From Paracnuella aquatica (GTDB taxonomy: Bacteria; Bacteroidota; Bacteroidia; Chitinophagales; Chitinophagaceae), in contig NZ_QOWJ01000001.1 of assembly GCF_003332885.2 (NCBI RefSeq), forward strand, positions 62,001-126,000: a stretch of DNA of 64,000 nt, in the 5' to 3' direction. Both the position numbers and the translations under genes were made by a program. Below, in pieces: positions 34,700 through 43,566 of the stretch (within the stretch, counting starts at the first letter, position 1; the number at the start of each line of letters is the position of its first letter). A model generated the notes under the pieces. It saw only the letters and a list, made by a program, of their open reading frames with translations. It was not told where the DNA came from and searched no databases.

Positions 34700-35890
34700 A
34701 TGAAAATAGTATGCTTAGTAGCTGGGTTGTTGGTGCTTTTTGCGGCCGAAATTTTAAGGGTGTATTTCATCATGCCTTTTCCGGGAAGCCAGCAGTCCGA
34801 TACGGTTTCGTTGGCTTATTGGCTGCATCAGAATATTGGGTGGCTTCGTTTAGCTGGCTTTGTTTTTTTGGCGTATCCGACACTGAAAGTTTTTGCAACC
34901 GGCGGCCGTTGGGCAAAGGCATCGCTCACCGCGGCACTGGCTATTTATGCCCTGGCATTTTACCTGTTCAACTTTCGTTTCCAGGCCGATAAAATGTTTT
35001 ACCAGCCACAAACAAAAGTGATGGCAGCAAGGGCTGCAAACAAGGTAGCACTTGATAAATTGGTGATTGGCGTGCACATTGGTAATGAGGCAAAAGCATA
35101 TCCCGTTCAACTGATCGGTTACCACCACCAGGTACGCGACACGGTGGGCGGCACGCCTGTGATGGTCACCTATTGCACTGTTTGCCGCACCGGCCGGGTA
35201 TTTAGCCCAGAGGTGGATGGCAAACCCGAAAACTTCCGCCTGGTGGGTATGGATCATTTCAATGCTATGTTTGAAGACCAGCGCACCGGAAGCTGGTGGC
35301 GGCAGTCAACCGGCGAGGCTGTTGCCGGACCATTAAAGGGCAGTAAGCTGTACGAGTTCCCTTCCCGGCAAATGACCTTACGTGCATGGTTAAACGAAAA
35401 TTCTTCGTCGCTGGTATTGCAGCCTGATGCCGCCTTTACAAAAGACTATGATGACCTGGCGCTGTTTGATAACGGTACCATAAAAAGCAGCCTGGAACGC
35501 CGCGATTCTGCATCCTGGAAAGAAAAGTCATGGGTGATCGGTGTAAAACACAAAGACGAGGTGAAAGCCTACGACTGGAACCAATTGCAACAATCATCAA
35601 TGATCCAAGATTCGTTGCCTGGTTTGCCCCTGCTGCTGGTAATGAATAGCGACAGTAACTCTTTTCATGCATGGAACAGGAGCCTGAAAGGGCGGGTATT
35701 GCAGTTTGCCAAAATGCCCGCCAGTGGCACATTGCAAGACGTCAACACCGGTTCGGTTTGGACCCCGAATGGTTATTGCATGGAAGGAGTGTTAAAAGGC
35801 GAACGGCTGGAGCCAGTGCAGGCTTACCAGGAGTTTTGGCATTCGTGGAAACAATTTCAGCCGCAAACAGCGCAATACAAAGCGCAGTAA
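34700..35890 (+). CDS. DUF3179-containing membrane protein with CxxC motif
   Basis: 396-aa protein with three hydrophobic segments at about 4-25, 48-66 and 73-93, followed by a DUF3179 domain facing the periplasm. The domain's hallmark is GGTPVMVTYCTVCRTGRVFS (Cys159, Cys162), then DQRTGSWWRQSTGEAVAGPL and the late STGTVW-like NTGSVWTPNG block. No function is established for the family that I can name; a CxxC next to a metal-binding neighbourhood suggests redox or metal ligation. The start is immediately after the third AhpD-like gene. Confidence 0.8.
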   Translation: MKIVCLVAGLLVLFAAEILRVYFIMPFPGSQQSDTVSLAYWLHQNIGWLRLAGFVFLAYPTLKVFATGGRWAKASLTAALAIYALAFYLFNFRFQADKMFYQPQTKVMAARAANKVALDKLVIGVHIGNEAKAYPVQLIGYHHQVRDTVGGTPVMVTYCTVCRTGRVFSPEVDGKPENFRLVGMDHFNAMFEDQRTGSWWRQSTGEAVAGPLKGSKLYEFPSRQMTLRAWLNENSSSLVLQPDAAFTKDYDDLALFDNGTIKSSLERRDSASWKEKSWVIGVKHKDEVKAYDWNQLQQSSMIQDSLPGLPLLLVMNSDSNSFHAWNRSLKGRVLQFAKMPASGTLQDVNTGSVWTPNGYCMEGVLKGERLEPVQAYQEFWHSWKQFQPQTAQYKAQ

Positions 35891-36000
35891 TATCCGGTTA
35901 CTAAATTAATTGCACACAAAAACCTACACATCATTTCCATAAAAGTGTAACAACACCACTCCGCCGCTGCATGACCTTTGTAGGATACAAACTGGAGGTC

Positions 36001-38421
36001 ATGCAAAAGGTACAACCCAACATAATAGAACTGCCGCTGAGCGGAGTAGATAGCGAGCATTGTGCGCTGATTGTAGACAAGGGCATTGCAAAAGTGCCGG
36101 GTGTAAAGGCGCACAAAGTAGAGCTCAACAACCATAAGGCAGTCATCGAAACCGAAGACCAGCAGGGGCTTCCGGAATTGGTGACGGCCATTCGTGGTTT
36201 GGGCTATGACGTGGAAACAATTAAAAATACTTTTCCCATAACAGGCATGAGTTGTGCTTCCTGCGCCGCAAGTGCCGAAAGCATGGTAAAAGCGCAACCG
36301 GGTGTGGTAGCGGCCGGTGTCAATTTTGCCAACAGTTCGCTGCAGGTAGAGTATGTGCCCACCATTGTTACACCCGCACAGTTGAAAAGCAGTGTCCAGT
36401 CGATCGGGTATGACCTGGTGATTGAAGACAGCAAAGAAGCCAAGGAAGCACTCGATGAACTGCAACAACAAAAGCTCCGCAACCTGAAGATCAAAACCGC
36501 ATGGTCGGTTGGCCTTTCCATTCCGCTGGTAGTCATCGGCATGGTATTTATGGATATGCCTTACGCCAATTACATCATGTGGGCGCTGGCCACACCGGTG
36601 GTACTCATTTTTGGCCGCCAGTTTTTTGTCAACGCATGGAAGCAGGCAAAGTATCGTTCAGCCAACATGGATACACTGGTGGCGCTGAGTACCGGCATCG
36701 CATATGTTTTTTCCGTGTTCAATACCCTTTACCCGCAGTTCTGGCACCAGCGCGGCCTGCATGCCCACGTGTATTTCGAAGCGGCTGCAGTGGTCATTGC
36801 TTTTATTCTTTTGGGCAAACTGCTTGAAGAGCAGGCCAAGGCTTCCACATCTTCCGCCATCAAAAAATTGATCGGGCTGCAGCCCAACACCGTTACTGTA
36901 ATTCATGAGGGCGGCCACCAGGCGGATTTACCCATCGCACAAGTACAGGTGGGCGATTTATTGCTGGTAAAACCCGGTGAAAAAATTCCGGTAGATGGCG
37001 TGGTAATCAGCGGCGAATCGTACGTGGATGAAAGCATGATCAGCGGTGAACCGGTACCGGTGATCAAACAGGCCGATGCAAAAGTGTTTGCAGGAACCAT
37101 CAACCAAAAAGGCAGTTTTCAATTCAGGGCGCAAAAAGTTGGCAGCGAAACTCTGCTTTCACACATCATTAAAATGGTGGAGGAGGCGCAGGGTTCAAAA
37201 GCACCGGTGCAAAAACTGGTGGATAAAATTGCAGGCGTATTTGTGCCGGTGGTCATTGGCATTGCGCTGCTGGCCTTTGTTGCATGGGTGCTGCTGGGCG
37301 GCGAAAACGGACTGACGCAGGGCCTCCTTGCACTGGTTACGGTGTTGGTGATTGCCTGCCCCTGTGCGCTGGGTTTGGCTACGCCCACTGCCATTATGGT
37401 GGGTGTAGGAAAAGGGGCCGAACACGGCATCCTGATCAAAGATGCGGAGAGCCTGGAACTGGCACACAAAATGGATACACTGGTACTGGATAAAACCGGC
37501 ACCATCACCGAAGGCAAGCCAGTTGTTACAGATGTATTTTGGTTGGATAAAACTGCATTGGACCGCAACATACTTTTTAGCCTGGAGCAGGCATCGGAGC
37601 ACCCGCTTGCCGATGCAGTTGTGGCCCACCTCAGAGGCGACGCTTCGCCGGTAAAATTAGCAGCCACCCAGTCGGTCACCGGCAAAGGCATCACTGCGCA
37701 CTACGATGGCCAAACCTACATGGTGGGCACCCGGCAACTATTGGCAGATCATGGGATAGCGTTTCCCGAAGTTGTCCATGTATGGGCTACAGACCAAAGG
37801 GAAAAGGCAAACACGGTCGTGTTTTTTGCAGGCATTGGGAAACTGCTTGCAGCCATTGCCATTGCCGATCAAATAAAACCATCGTCCAAAGCAGCCATCG
37901 AGGCATTGCAAAAGTCAGGCATTGAGGTGTATATGTTCACTGGCGATAACGAACAAACTGCAGCCGCAGTGGCGCAGCAGGTGGGCATTGCGCAATACAA
38001 AGCGGAGGTCATGCCGCAGGACAAAGCAGCTTTTGTAAAAGCATTGCAGCAGCAGGGCAAAACCGTAGGCATGGTAGGCGATGGCATCAACGACAGCCAG
38101 GCCCTGGCACAGGCCGATGTGAGCATTGCCATGGCACAGGGCAGCGACATAGCGATGGATGTTGCAAAGATGACGCTCATGACATCTGATCTTGCCCGCA
38201 TTCCACAGGCGCTTCGGTTGTCGAAACAAACAGTACGCACCATCCGGCAAAACCTGTTCTGGGCTTTTATATACAACCTTATTGGCATACCCATTGCGGC
38301 CGGTTTGCTCTACCCATTTACGGGTTTTTTACTCAACCCAATGATTGCCGGCGCAGCCATGGCGTTGAGCAGTGTAAGTGTGGTGGCCAACAGCCTGCGG
38401 CTGAAATGGCAACGTTTATAA
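36001..38421 (+). CDS. copA: Cu(I)-translocating P1B-type ATPase CopA
   Basis: 806-aa copper-exporting ATPase. Two N-terminal HMA domains: the first is degenerate (SGVDSEHC, only Cys21), the second intact (GMSCASC, Cys85/Cys88). Eight membrane helices with CPC in VIACPCALGLATP, phosphorylation site DKTGTITEG, HP locus ASEHPLADAV, GDGINDSQAL hinge, and the Cu(I)-specific YN (FIYNLIGIP) and MxxSS-type (MALSSVSVVANS) signatures in the last helices. An ATG 30 bp upstream is possible, but a GACCTTTG promoter-like box at 35970-35980 favours the start used here. Confidence 0.92.
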   Translation: MQKVQPNIIELPLSGVDSEHCALIVDKGIAKVPGVKAHKVELNNHKAVIETEDQQGLPELVTAIRGLGYDVETIKNTFPITGMSCASCAASAESMVKAQPGVVAAGVNFANSSLQVEYVPTIVTPAQLKSSVQSIGYDLVIEDSKEAKEALDELQQQKLRNLKIKTAWSVGLSIPLVVIGMVFMDMPYANYIMWALATPVVLIFGRQFFVNAWKQAKYRSANMDTLVALSTGIAYVFSVFNTLYPQFWHQRGLHAHVYFEAAAVVIAFILLGKLLEEQAKASTSSAIKKLIGLQPNTVTVIHEGGHQADLPIAQVQVGDLLLVKPGEKIPVDGVVISGESYVDESMISGEPVPVIKQADAKVFAGTINQKGSFQFRAQKVGSETLLSHIIKMVEEAQGSKAPVQKLVDKIAGVFVPVVIGIALLAFVAWVLLGGENGLTQGLLALVTVLVIACPCALGLATPTAIMVGVGKGAEHGILIKDAESLELAHKMDTLVLDKTGTITEGKPVVTDVFWLDKTALDRNILFSLEQASEHPLADAVVAHLRGDASPVKLAATQSVTGKGITAHYDGQTYMVGTRQLLADHGIAFPEVVHVWATDQREKANTVVFFAGIGKLLAAIAIADQIKPSSKAAIEALQKSGIEVYMFTGDNEQTAAAVAQQVGIAQYKAEVMPQDKAAFVKALQQQGKTVGMVGDGINDSQALAQADVSIAMAQGSDIAMDVAKMTLMTSDLARIPQALRLSKQTVRTIRQNLFWAFIYNLIGIPIAAGLLYPFTGFLLNPMIAGAAMALSSVSVVANSLRLKWQRL

Positions 38422-38442
38422 ACAATTTGAAAACAAAAGAAC

Positions 38443-38649
38443 ATGAACATCTTTCAATTCAAAACAAACATCAATTGCGGCGGGTGTGTTGCCGCTGTAA
38501 AACCGCATCTTGAAAGCGTACCGGAACTTGTTACATGGAAAGTGGATACAGCAAACCCGCAAAAAGTGCTTACGGTGGAAACAACTTTGCCGCCAACTGC
38601 AGTGCAATCCATGGTTGAAAAAGCAGGCTTCAAGGCCGGGCAGCTATAA
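38443..38649 (+). CDS. CopZ-like heavy-metal-associated (HMA) chaperone
   Basis: 68-aa single HMA domain. The metal-binding loop is NINCGGCVAAV (Cys12, Cys15), followed by the beta-alpha-beta pattern and Val-Lys-rich sheet WKVDTANPQKVLTVET. It delivers Cu(I) to the ATPase in relatives. It begins 21 bp after copA. Confidence 0.9.
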   Translation: MNIFQFKTNINCGGCVAAVKPHLESVPELVTWKVDTANPQKVLTVETTLPPTAVQSMVEKAGFKAGQL

Positions 38650-38820
38650 TGTGCGTTCGAAACCAGGATTAAACATTGCAGCGCCTGGCCTGTTTGTTTG
38701 ATATAAACAAAGAACCTTCCCTTTTTATTTCCATTATTTGCAAGAGTCGTCTGCTGTAACGAAGTTGTTGATTGAAACGTTTCTATTTTTCATCAATGAT
38801 AAACAGCACCCTGTTGCGCA

Positions 38821-39156
38821 TTATGCAGCCATACGGCGGCACTCTTCAGCGCAGGCGCGGCAGGCCTGTGCACATTGCTGGCAATGGTCGTGCTGGTGCT
38901 GGCCGCATTCGGCAGCGCAAGCCTCACACGCATCGGCGCAAAGGCGGCACAGCTCTTTTGCACGGTCGCTGCCCAGGCTCATCAACTGCGCCGCGGCATA
39001 GCAAAGGGTTGCGCATTCCATATCCAGCTGGATGCATTTGGCCATCATGTGCAGGTGCTCTTCCTGCAGGCAAGAGCTGGCGCAATTCTGGCAGGCCGAA
39101 GCGCAACGCAAACAGGCGTCGATACAACTTTGGTATTGTTGATAGTTGCTTTGCAT
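38821..39156 (-). CDS. Csp-like four-helix-bundle copper-binding protein, copy 2
   Basis: 111-aa, 19-cysteine protein identical to copy 1 (13192-13527) except at two residues. Most of the nucleotide differences are silent, so both copies appear to be under selection. It faces copA-copZ and is expected to store Cu(I) in the cytosol. The start is fixed by alignment to the other copy. Confidence 0.9.
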   Translation of the reverse strand: MQSNYQQYQSCIDACLRCASACQNCASSCLQEEHLHMMAKCIQLDMECATLCYAAAQLMSLGSDRAKELCRLCADACEACAAECGQHQHDHCQQCAQACRACAEECRRMAA

Positions 39157-39211
39157 AAGCGATATTTTAGGGTTTATTAAAACAACCGTTGCACAATAAC
39201 CGAACCAGCCG
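38821..39211. repeat. Direct repeat, right copy (csp gene plus upstream region)
   Basis: Gap-free partner of 13192-13582, same orientation. The 55 bp upstream of the start, which includes TTGCACAATAACCGAACC on the plus strand, has only three differences, suggesting that the promoter region moved with the gene. Confidence 0.9.
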
Positions 39212-39223
39212 CACCGTCAGTTC

Positions 39224-39367
39224 CTATCTTTTTATTTGGCGCCCAACGATCCCTCTACCTTTTCCAATCTCAATCGTACAACCAATGTCCTTCAACCGAC
39301 GGGCTAACCGCAAAGGGTAAACTTTGAGAAAAATAATAATGTCAGCGCCATTCCTGACGCTGGTCAT
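39224..39367 (-). CDS. Candidate 47-aa protein or gene remnant
   Basis: An open frame encodes MTSVRNGADIIIFLKVYPLR and continues as a basic, amphipathic peptide ending VGRQIKR. Composition is protein-like and the sequence might be the tail of a nucleic-acid-binding protein, but no family is recognised and no promoter is seen. It may be chance. Confidence 0.25.
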   Translation of the reverse strand: MTSVRNGADIIIFLKVYPLRLARRLKDIGCTIEIGKGRGIVGRQIKR

Positions 39368-39671
39368 GTAACCGGCGGATGCTGTTGCCGAGTTTTAACA
39401 AGCAAAGGTTGAAATAGAGGGCCAATGGCCATTCGTTGCATCAACACTTTGCAAACGAAAACAAATACTGCACATAAGTGCATCCATCCTTTTCCATCAT
39501 TCCAACAACATCGTGCATTTGTGCTGGCAGTTAACATTGTCAGTACGCTTTTCACAAGAACGCTGCTGCATCCATGTGCAGTTTAGTATTTCCTTGTGCA
39601 GCAAAATGCTTGTTGTGAAATGATTGGAAAAACGGCTTGCGGCAACGCAAACGGGTAAAAACAATTGAAAT
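39368..39671. other. Gap before the response regulator
   Basis: About 300 bp with no recognisable gene, RNA or repeat. Confidence 0.4.
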
Positions 39672-40103
39672 ATGAAAACAGCACCAGCAAAGCCATTCAC
39701 CGTGCTTTATGCCGATGATGATATGGACGACCGTATGATCATGAACGAGGTTTTAGCACTGCTAGGTGTGCAGCACCAGGTGGTGGAAGTGCCCAACGGC
39801 GAGGCCGTGCTGGCCTATCTTTCCTCGTTGCATCGCCTCGAACAACATCCCCGCCTGATTGTGCTCGACAACAACATGCCGCTGGTTTCGGGCCGTGAGG
39901 CGCTGATGCGGATCCGCCAGGAGCCGGCCTACAACCATATACCGGTGGCAGTTCTTTCCACTACTATAAGCCAGCAGGATTTTTATTTTTTCCAAAACTT
40001 GGGCGCCCGCTGTTACACCAAGCCTTCCACGGTTGCCTCGTTCAAGCAAGTGGTAACCGAAATGCTGCAGTATTGCTGCGAGGAAAAAGCCGCTGCTGCC
40101 TGA
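39672..40103 (+). CDS. Single-domain response regulator
   Basis: 143-aa CheY-like receiver. Acidic pocket ADDDMDD (Asp15-17), phospho-acceptor Asp66 in IVLDNNMP, Thr/Ser switch in VLSTT and Lys117 in YTKP are all present. No output domain; Bacteroidota of this kind often pair such Rcp-type receivers with phytochrome-like or hybrid histidine kinases, but none is adjacent. Signal unknown. Confidence 0.9.
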   Translation: MKTAPAKPFTVLYADDDMDDRMIMNEVLALLGVQHQVVEVPNGEAVLAYLSSLHRLEQHPRLIVLDNNMPLVSGREALMRIRQEPAYNHIPVAVLSTTISQQDFYFFQNLGARCYTKPSTVASFKQVVTEMLQYCCEEKAAAA

Positions 40104-40309
40104 ATGCATCGATAGCTAAAGCCATATACATGCAAAACGGTGCAATGCAATTGCATCAGCAGCCATAGAATTTATAGACTTAAAAGCAAGTGCATAAAAA
40201 AAGGTGCAGGGTATTGCGCCATTTTTATTGGAAGTATAAAGTTTCTGTGGATTTGGAAACGATTTTCTCCACCGATGAATAGTTCATTCAATCGGCAGCA
40301 CAATTCGTT

Positions 40310-40480
40310 TTACTGCCAAATTGCGCCGTAAATGGTCAGCGCTTTCTCCAATTGTGCTTCGCTGATGATGCTGACGGGTATGGACTGCTCATTGCCGAGC
40401 TGCACGTCGTTCAGCCCTTCAACCAACACAAACGCCTTCAGGTTGATCGCGTCCGGGAAAAATAAGACTGCACTTTTCAT
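40310..40480 (-). CDS. Small 56-aa protein of unknown function
   Basis: A complete frame below usual size cut-offs encodes MKSAVLFFPDAINLKAFVLV followed by a polar middle and EAQLEKALTIYGAIWQ. The regular hydrophobic pattern and coding-like third positions suggest a real protein with a beta-alpha fold. It is not recognised as a named family. It lies alone on the minus strand between the response regulator and the protease gene. Confidence 0.55.
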   Translation of the reverse strand: MKSAVLFFPDAINLKAFVLVEGLNDVQLGNEQSIPVSIISEAQLEKALTIYGAIWQ

Positions 40481-41073
40481 AACCCCTCCTGGTTTTCGTA
40501 GTTTTTTATTTACGGTTTCAATGCAATGTTGTTTCCCATGAAATACTTGTTTCGTTGGGATGCTTTGCCCTACAAAATTGCGGCAGCGGCGCCGGCATTT
40601 TTATGAGGAGCATCATTATAAAAATTGATAATAAGGTCGGGTGGGTGATGGAGTTGATCAGGATTGTGTCCGTAAAAAAAGCAGAATTGCGGGTCGTTTG
40701 CATTTTATCAAACTGAAGTCAACCAGCAATGTGCATAATTGTTTTTGTACAAAAACCCTAGTGTTGTAACCTCGCTCCATTCAATTCATCCGGAAGCTTA
40801 AAAAGCCCCATCCTTTGCAACAACTTCTTCGTAAATGAAGTGTTGTTATTTATTTTCCGAAGCCGCGACGAAATTGAGGCGACTCCATTGGAAACATTTT
40901 TCACGCCTGCGAAAAAGTTTGTGTTGCCTATAGCTGGCACGAAAATGTACGGAATAGCCTAGGCTGCGCCGGTAAACAGTTGGCCGAGAGGAGGCAGTCC
41001 GCCCCGTTTTCCGTTCATCAAAAACGTTTGTTATAAACAATACCTCATTTCCTGCTGGCCACTTTTTTTGCCC
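40481..41073. other. Gap upstream of the C-terminal processing protease
   Basis: About 600 bp with no convincing gene on either strand. The right end holds the TAAATTTG promoter box of the next gene. Confidence 0.4.
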
Positions 41074-41081
41074 TAAATTTG
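41074..41081 (+). promoter_or_regulatory. Promoter -7 box of the C-terminal processing protease gene
   Basis: TAAATTTG is a perfect match to the Bacteroidota -7 consensus TAnnTTTG. It predicts a transcription start near 41088 and so rules out the in-frame TTG at 41079 as a start codon. Confidence 0.6.
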
Positions 41082-41117
41082 ATATACATGCCTCAGGCTT
41101 TAAAATACCTAACAAAC

Positions 41118-43268
41118 ATGAAGCGACTTCCAATAGTGCTGTTGATGCTGGCAGCCGGCATTTTCTTAACCATCCGCACCCTGGGAACAACCGGCAAAGC
41201 CGACCCGCCCACCAAATACGAACGTATTTTGCAGAGTGTGGGCGAAATGCTGAGGCAGGGACATTACCAACCCAAAGACGTCAACGATAAGTTTTCAAAG
41301 CAGGTGTTCCAGAAATACCTGGAGGAACTCGACGCTGAGAAAAACATCTTTTTGCAAGAAGACATCGAAGCGTTGCGCCCATTTGAAACCAAGTTGGATG
41401 ATGAGATCAAAGGTGCCCCGGTTACCTTTTTCCGCGAAGCTTCCAAAATATTCAACAAGCGCATTGGCGAAGCCGAAAAGCTGGTGACTGATATTCTGGC
41501 CAAACCGTTCGATTTCACCAAAGACGAGGTTTATGTAGCCGATTCTAAAAAGATTCCGTTCCCGGCAAATGCCGCCCAACGGCAGGAGGCCTGGCGCAAA
41601 CGCCTGAAATACATGACACTGGAGCGTTATGCCGAGTTGCAGGAACAACGTTCCAAAGCAAAAGATAGCACCGCCAATAAAACAGATGCGACTTTGGAAA
41701 AAGAAGCCCGCGAAAAAGTGGTGCGTGCCATGAACCGGGTGTTCGAGCGGTACCGTTACAAGTTTTCCGACGACGACAAGTTTGCGATCTATGTAAATAC
41801 CATCACCCAGATGATGGACCCTTACACCGAGTTTTTCCCGCCGGCCGATAAACGCTATTTCGACGAACAGTTGAGCGGCGAATTTTTTGGCATTGGCGCT
41901 TCGCTGCAATACGACGATGGCAACATTAAAATCGCCAGCCTTATTACGGGCAGCCCGGCCTGGAAATCGGGACAAATTGAAGTGGGCGATGTGGTGATGA
42001 AAGTAGCGCAGGGCGAACAAACGCCTGCGGAACTTACCGGCTACGGCGTGGAAGATGCGGTAAAACTGATTCGCGGTAAACAAGGCTCCGAGGTGCGCCT
42101 GACCTTGAAAAAAGTGGACGGCACCCTGAAGACTGTGTCCCTCATTCGCGAAAAAATCGTGCAGGACGAAGTATTTGCACGCAGTGCAGTCATTGAAAAT
42201 GGTGCATCCAAAATCGGATACATCCTGTTGCCCGAGTTTTACGCCAACTTCAGCGATCCCAACGGCAGCCGTAGCGCTGTGGATGTAGCGAAGGAAGTAA
42301 TGAAATTAAAAGCCGCTAAAGTCGACGGCATCGTGATTGACCTGCGCAACAACGGCGGCGGTTCGCTGTACGATGTGGTGCAGATGGCCGGCCTCTTTAT
42401 CGACGAAGGCCCGATTGTTCAGGTAAAAGACCGCGAAGGCAAACCTACCGTGATGCGTGACCGTGATGGTTCGGTGCTGTACGATGGTCCGCTGACCGTG
42501 CTGGTGAATGAATTCAGTGCATCGGCTTCCGAGATCTTTGCAGCCGCCATCCAGGATTATGGCCGTGGCGTGGTAATCGGCAGCACCAGCACGTTTGGTA
42601 AAGGCACGGTGCAGCGCAGCATTGGCCTGGATCCGCAGGATTTCATGAACCAGAACTCTGAGCTCGGTAGCGTAAAGCTGACCCTGCAAAAGTTCTATCG
42701 CATCAACGGTGGTTCTACCCAATTGAAAGGCGTGGTGCCTGATGTGGTCCTTCCCGACCAATACGAGTACCTGCGTTTCCGCGAAAAAGACAATCCGAAT
42801 GCTTTGGCTTGGGACGAGATCAGCAAAGCCGGTTACAAAACCTGGAACGGCGAGTACGATTTGCAGACCATCAAAAACCTGAGCAATTCAAGAGTAGGCC
42901 AAAACCCGGTGTTCCAAACCATTAAGCAGGCCACCGATTGGCTGAGCAAGCAAAACGACCGCGAGTACCCGCTGCAGATCGATAAATACAAGGCAGATCA
43001 AAAGCTGCTGCGCCAAAAGGTGCGCCAGATTGATAGCCTGCTGAAGCTGCCCGAAGCATCGGCAATGAATGTAAACTACCTGCCGCAGGATAAGGAGCGT
43101 TTTACTGCTGATAAAGACCGCAGCGAACGCTATGCCCAGTGGCTGAAAAACCTGAGCCGCGATATTTACCTGGACCAGGCTGTGAAAATTGTAGGCGATA
43201 TCCGCAACCAGCAAAACCTGGCCCGCAGCGGTCAGTTGAAGAAAGAAAAAGAAGTGAAAGCGTTTTGA
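41118..43268 (+). CDS. C-terminal processing peptidase (tail-specific protease, S41)
   Basis: 716-aa Prc-type protease exported by an N-terminal signal anchor (MKRLPIVLLMLAAGIFLTIR). An N-terminal helical domain is followed by a PDZ domain (about 245-340, GIGASLQYDDGNIKIASLI) and the S41 catalytic core with FSASASEI (Ser nucleophile) and TFGKGTVQ (general-base Lys), ending in the DUF3340-like C-terminal domain. It trims periplasmic proteins at hydrophobic C termini. The ATG after the predicted transcription start was used; an ATG 30 bp upstream (MPQALKYL) is the alternative. Confidence 0.92.
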   Translation: MKRLPIVLLMLAAGIFLTIRTLGTTGKADPPTKYERILQSVGEMLRQGHYQPKDVNDKFSKQVFQKYLEELDAEKNIFLQEDIEALRPFETKLDDEIKGAPVTFFREASKIFNKRIGEAEKLVTDILAKPFDFTKDEVYVADSKKIPFPANAAQRQEAWRKRLKYMTLERYAELQEQRSKAKDSTANKTDATLEKEAREKVVRAMNRVFERYRYKFSDDDKFAIYVNTITQMMDPYTEFFPPADKRYFDEQLSGEFFGIGASLQYDDGNIKIASLITGSPAWKSGQIEVGDVVMKVAQGEQTPAELTGYGVEDAVKLIRGKQGSEVRLTLKKVDGTLKTVSLIREKIVQDEVFARSAVIENGASKIGYILLPEFYANFSDPNGSRSAVDVAKEVMKLKAAKVDGIVIDLRNNGGGSLYDVVQMAGLFIDEGPIVQVKDREGKPTVMRDRDGSVLYDGPLTVLVNEFSASASEIFAAAIQDYGRGVVIGSTSTFGKGTVQRSIGLDPQDFMNQNSELGSVKLTLQKFYRINGGSTQLKGVVPDVVLPDQYEYLRFREKDNPNALAWDEISKAGYKTWNGEYDLQTIKNLSNSRVGQNPVFQTIKQATDWLSKQNDREYPLQIDKYKADQKLLRQKVRQIDSLLKLPEASAMNVNYLPQDKERFTADKDRSERYAQWLKNLSRDIYLDQAVKIVGDIRNQQNLARSGQLKKEKEVKAF

Positions 43269-43284
43269 TATCGCGTTGGTAAAT

Positions 43285-43324
43285 AAACAAAAAGGGCGGT
43301 CTGCATAGACCGCCCTTTTTGTTT
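43285..43324. terminator. Strong terminator after the C-terminal processing protease gene
   Basis: A perfect 18-bp stem (43285-43302 with 43307-43324) with GCAT loop; the GC-rich core GGGCGGTCT is flanked by A-run and T-run, so it works in both directions. Confidence 0.9.
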
Positions 43325-43336
43325 GCCGAGTCCCGC

Positions 43337-43528
43337 GTCATTGCGAGGCGCAGTAGTGTCGGCAATTTGAACAAGGCTGTGGCGCCGAAGCAATCTCCAG
43401 CTAAACCGCGGCAACTACGCCTATCCGGACGCTAAAGTCAATAGAACTTGATGTTTTTTATAATCAGGAGCTTGCTTCGGCGTACCAATCACCGTTTGCA
43501 TAATAAGACCCCTGCGCCTCGCAATGAC
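43337..43528. repeat. MITE-like element with 17-bp terminal inverted repeats
   Basis: GTCATTGCGAGGCGCAG (43337-43353) and its exact reverse complement (43512-43528) bound a 192-bp sequence with a second inverted pair GCCGAAGCAA (43384-43393) and TTGCTTCGGC (43472-43481). The GTCATTGCGAGG...GAAGCAATC words are those of a widespread intergenic repeat type in bacteria. A partial repeat CTCGCAATAAC follows at 43538-43548. No gene inside. Confidence 0.8.
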
Positions 43529-43566
43529 AAGGGGTACCTCGCAATAACTTGTGTCACAATAAAACT

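Noticed and set aside
40758-40940. 60-codon minus-strand frame upstream of the protease gene
   Set aside because: Low-complexity Asn/Lys composition, no promoter or family resemblance.
41079-41117. Upstream TTG start for the C-terminal processing protease
   Set aside because: It overlaps the predicted -7 promoter box TAAATTTG.
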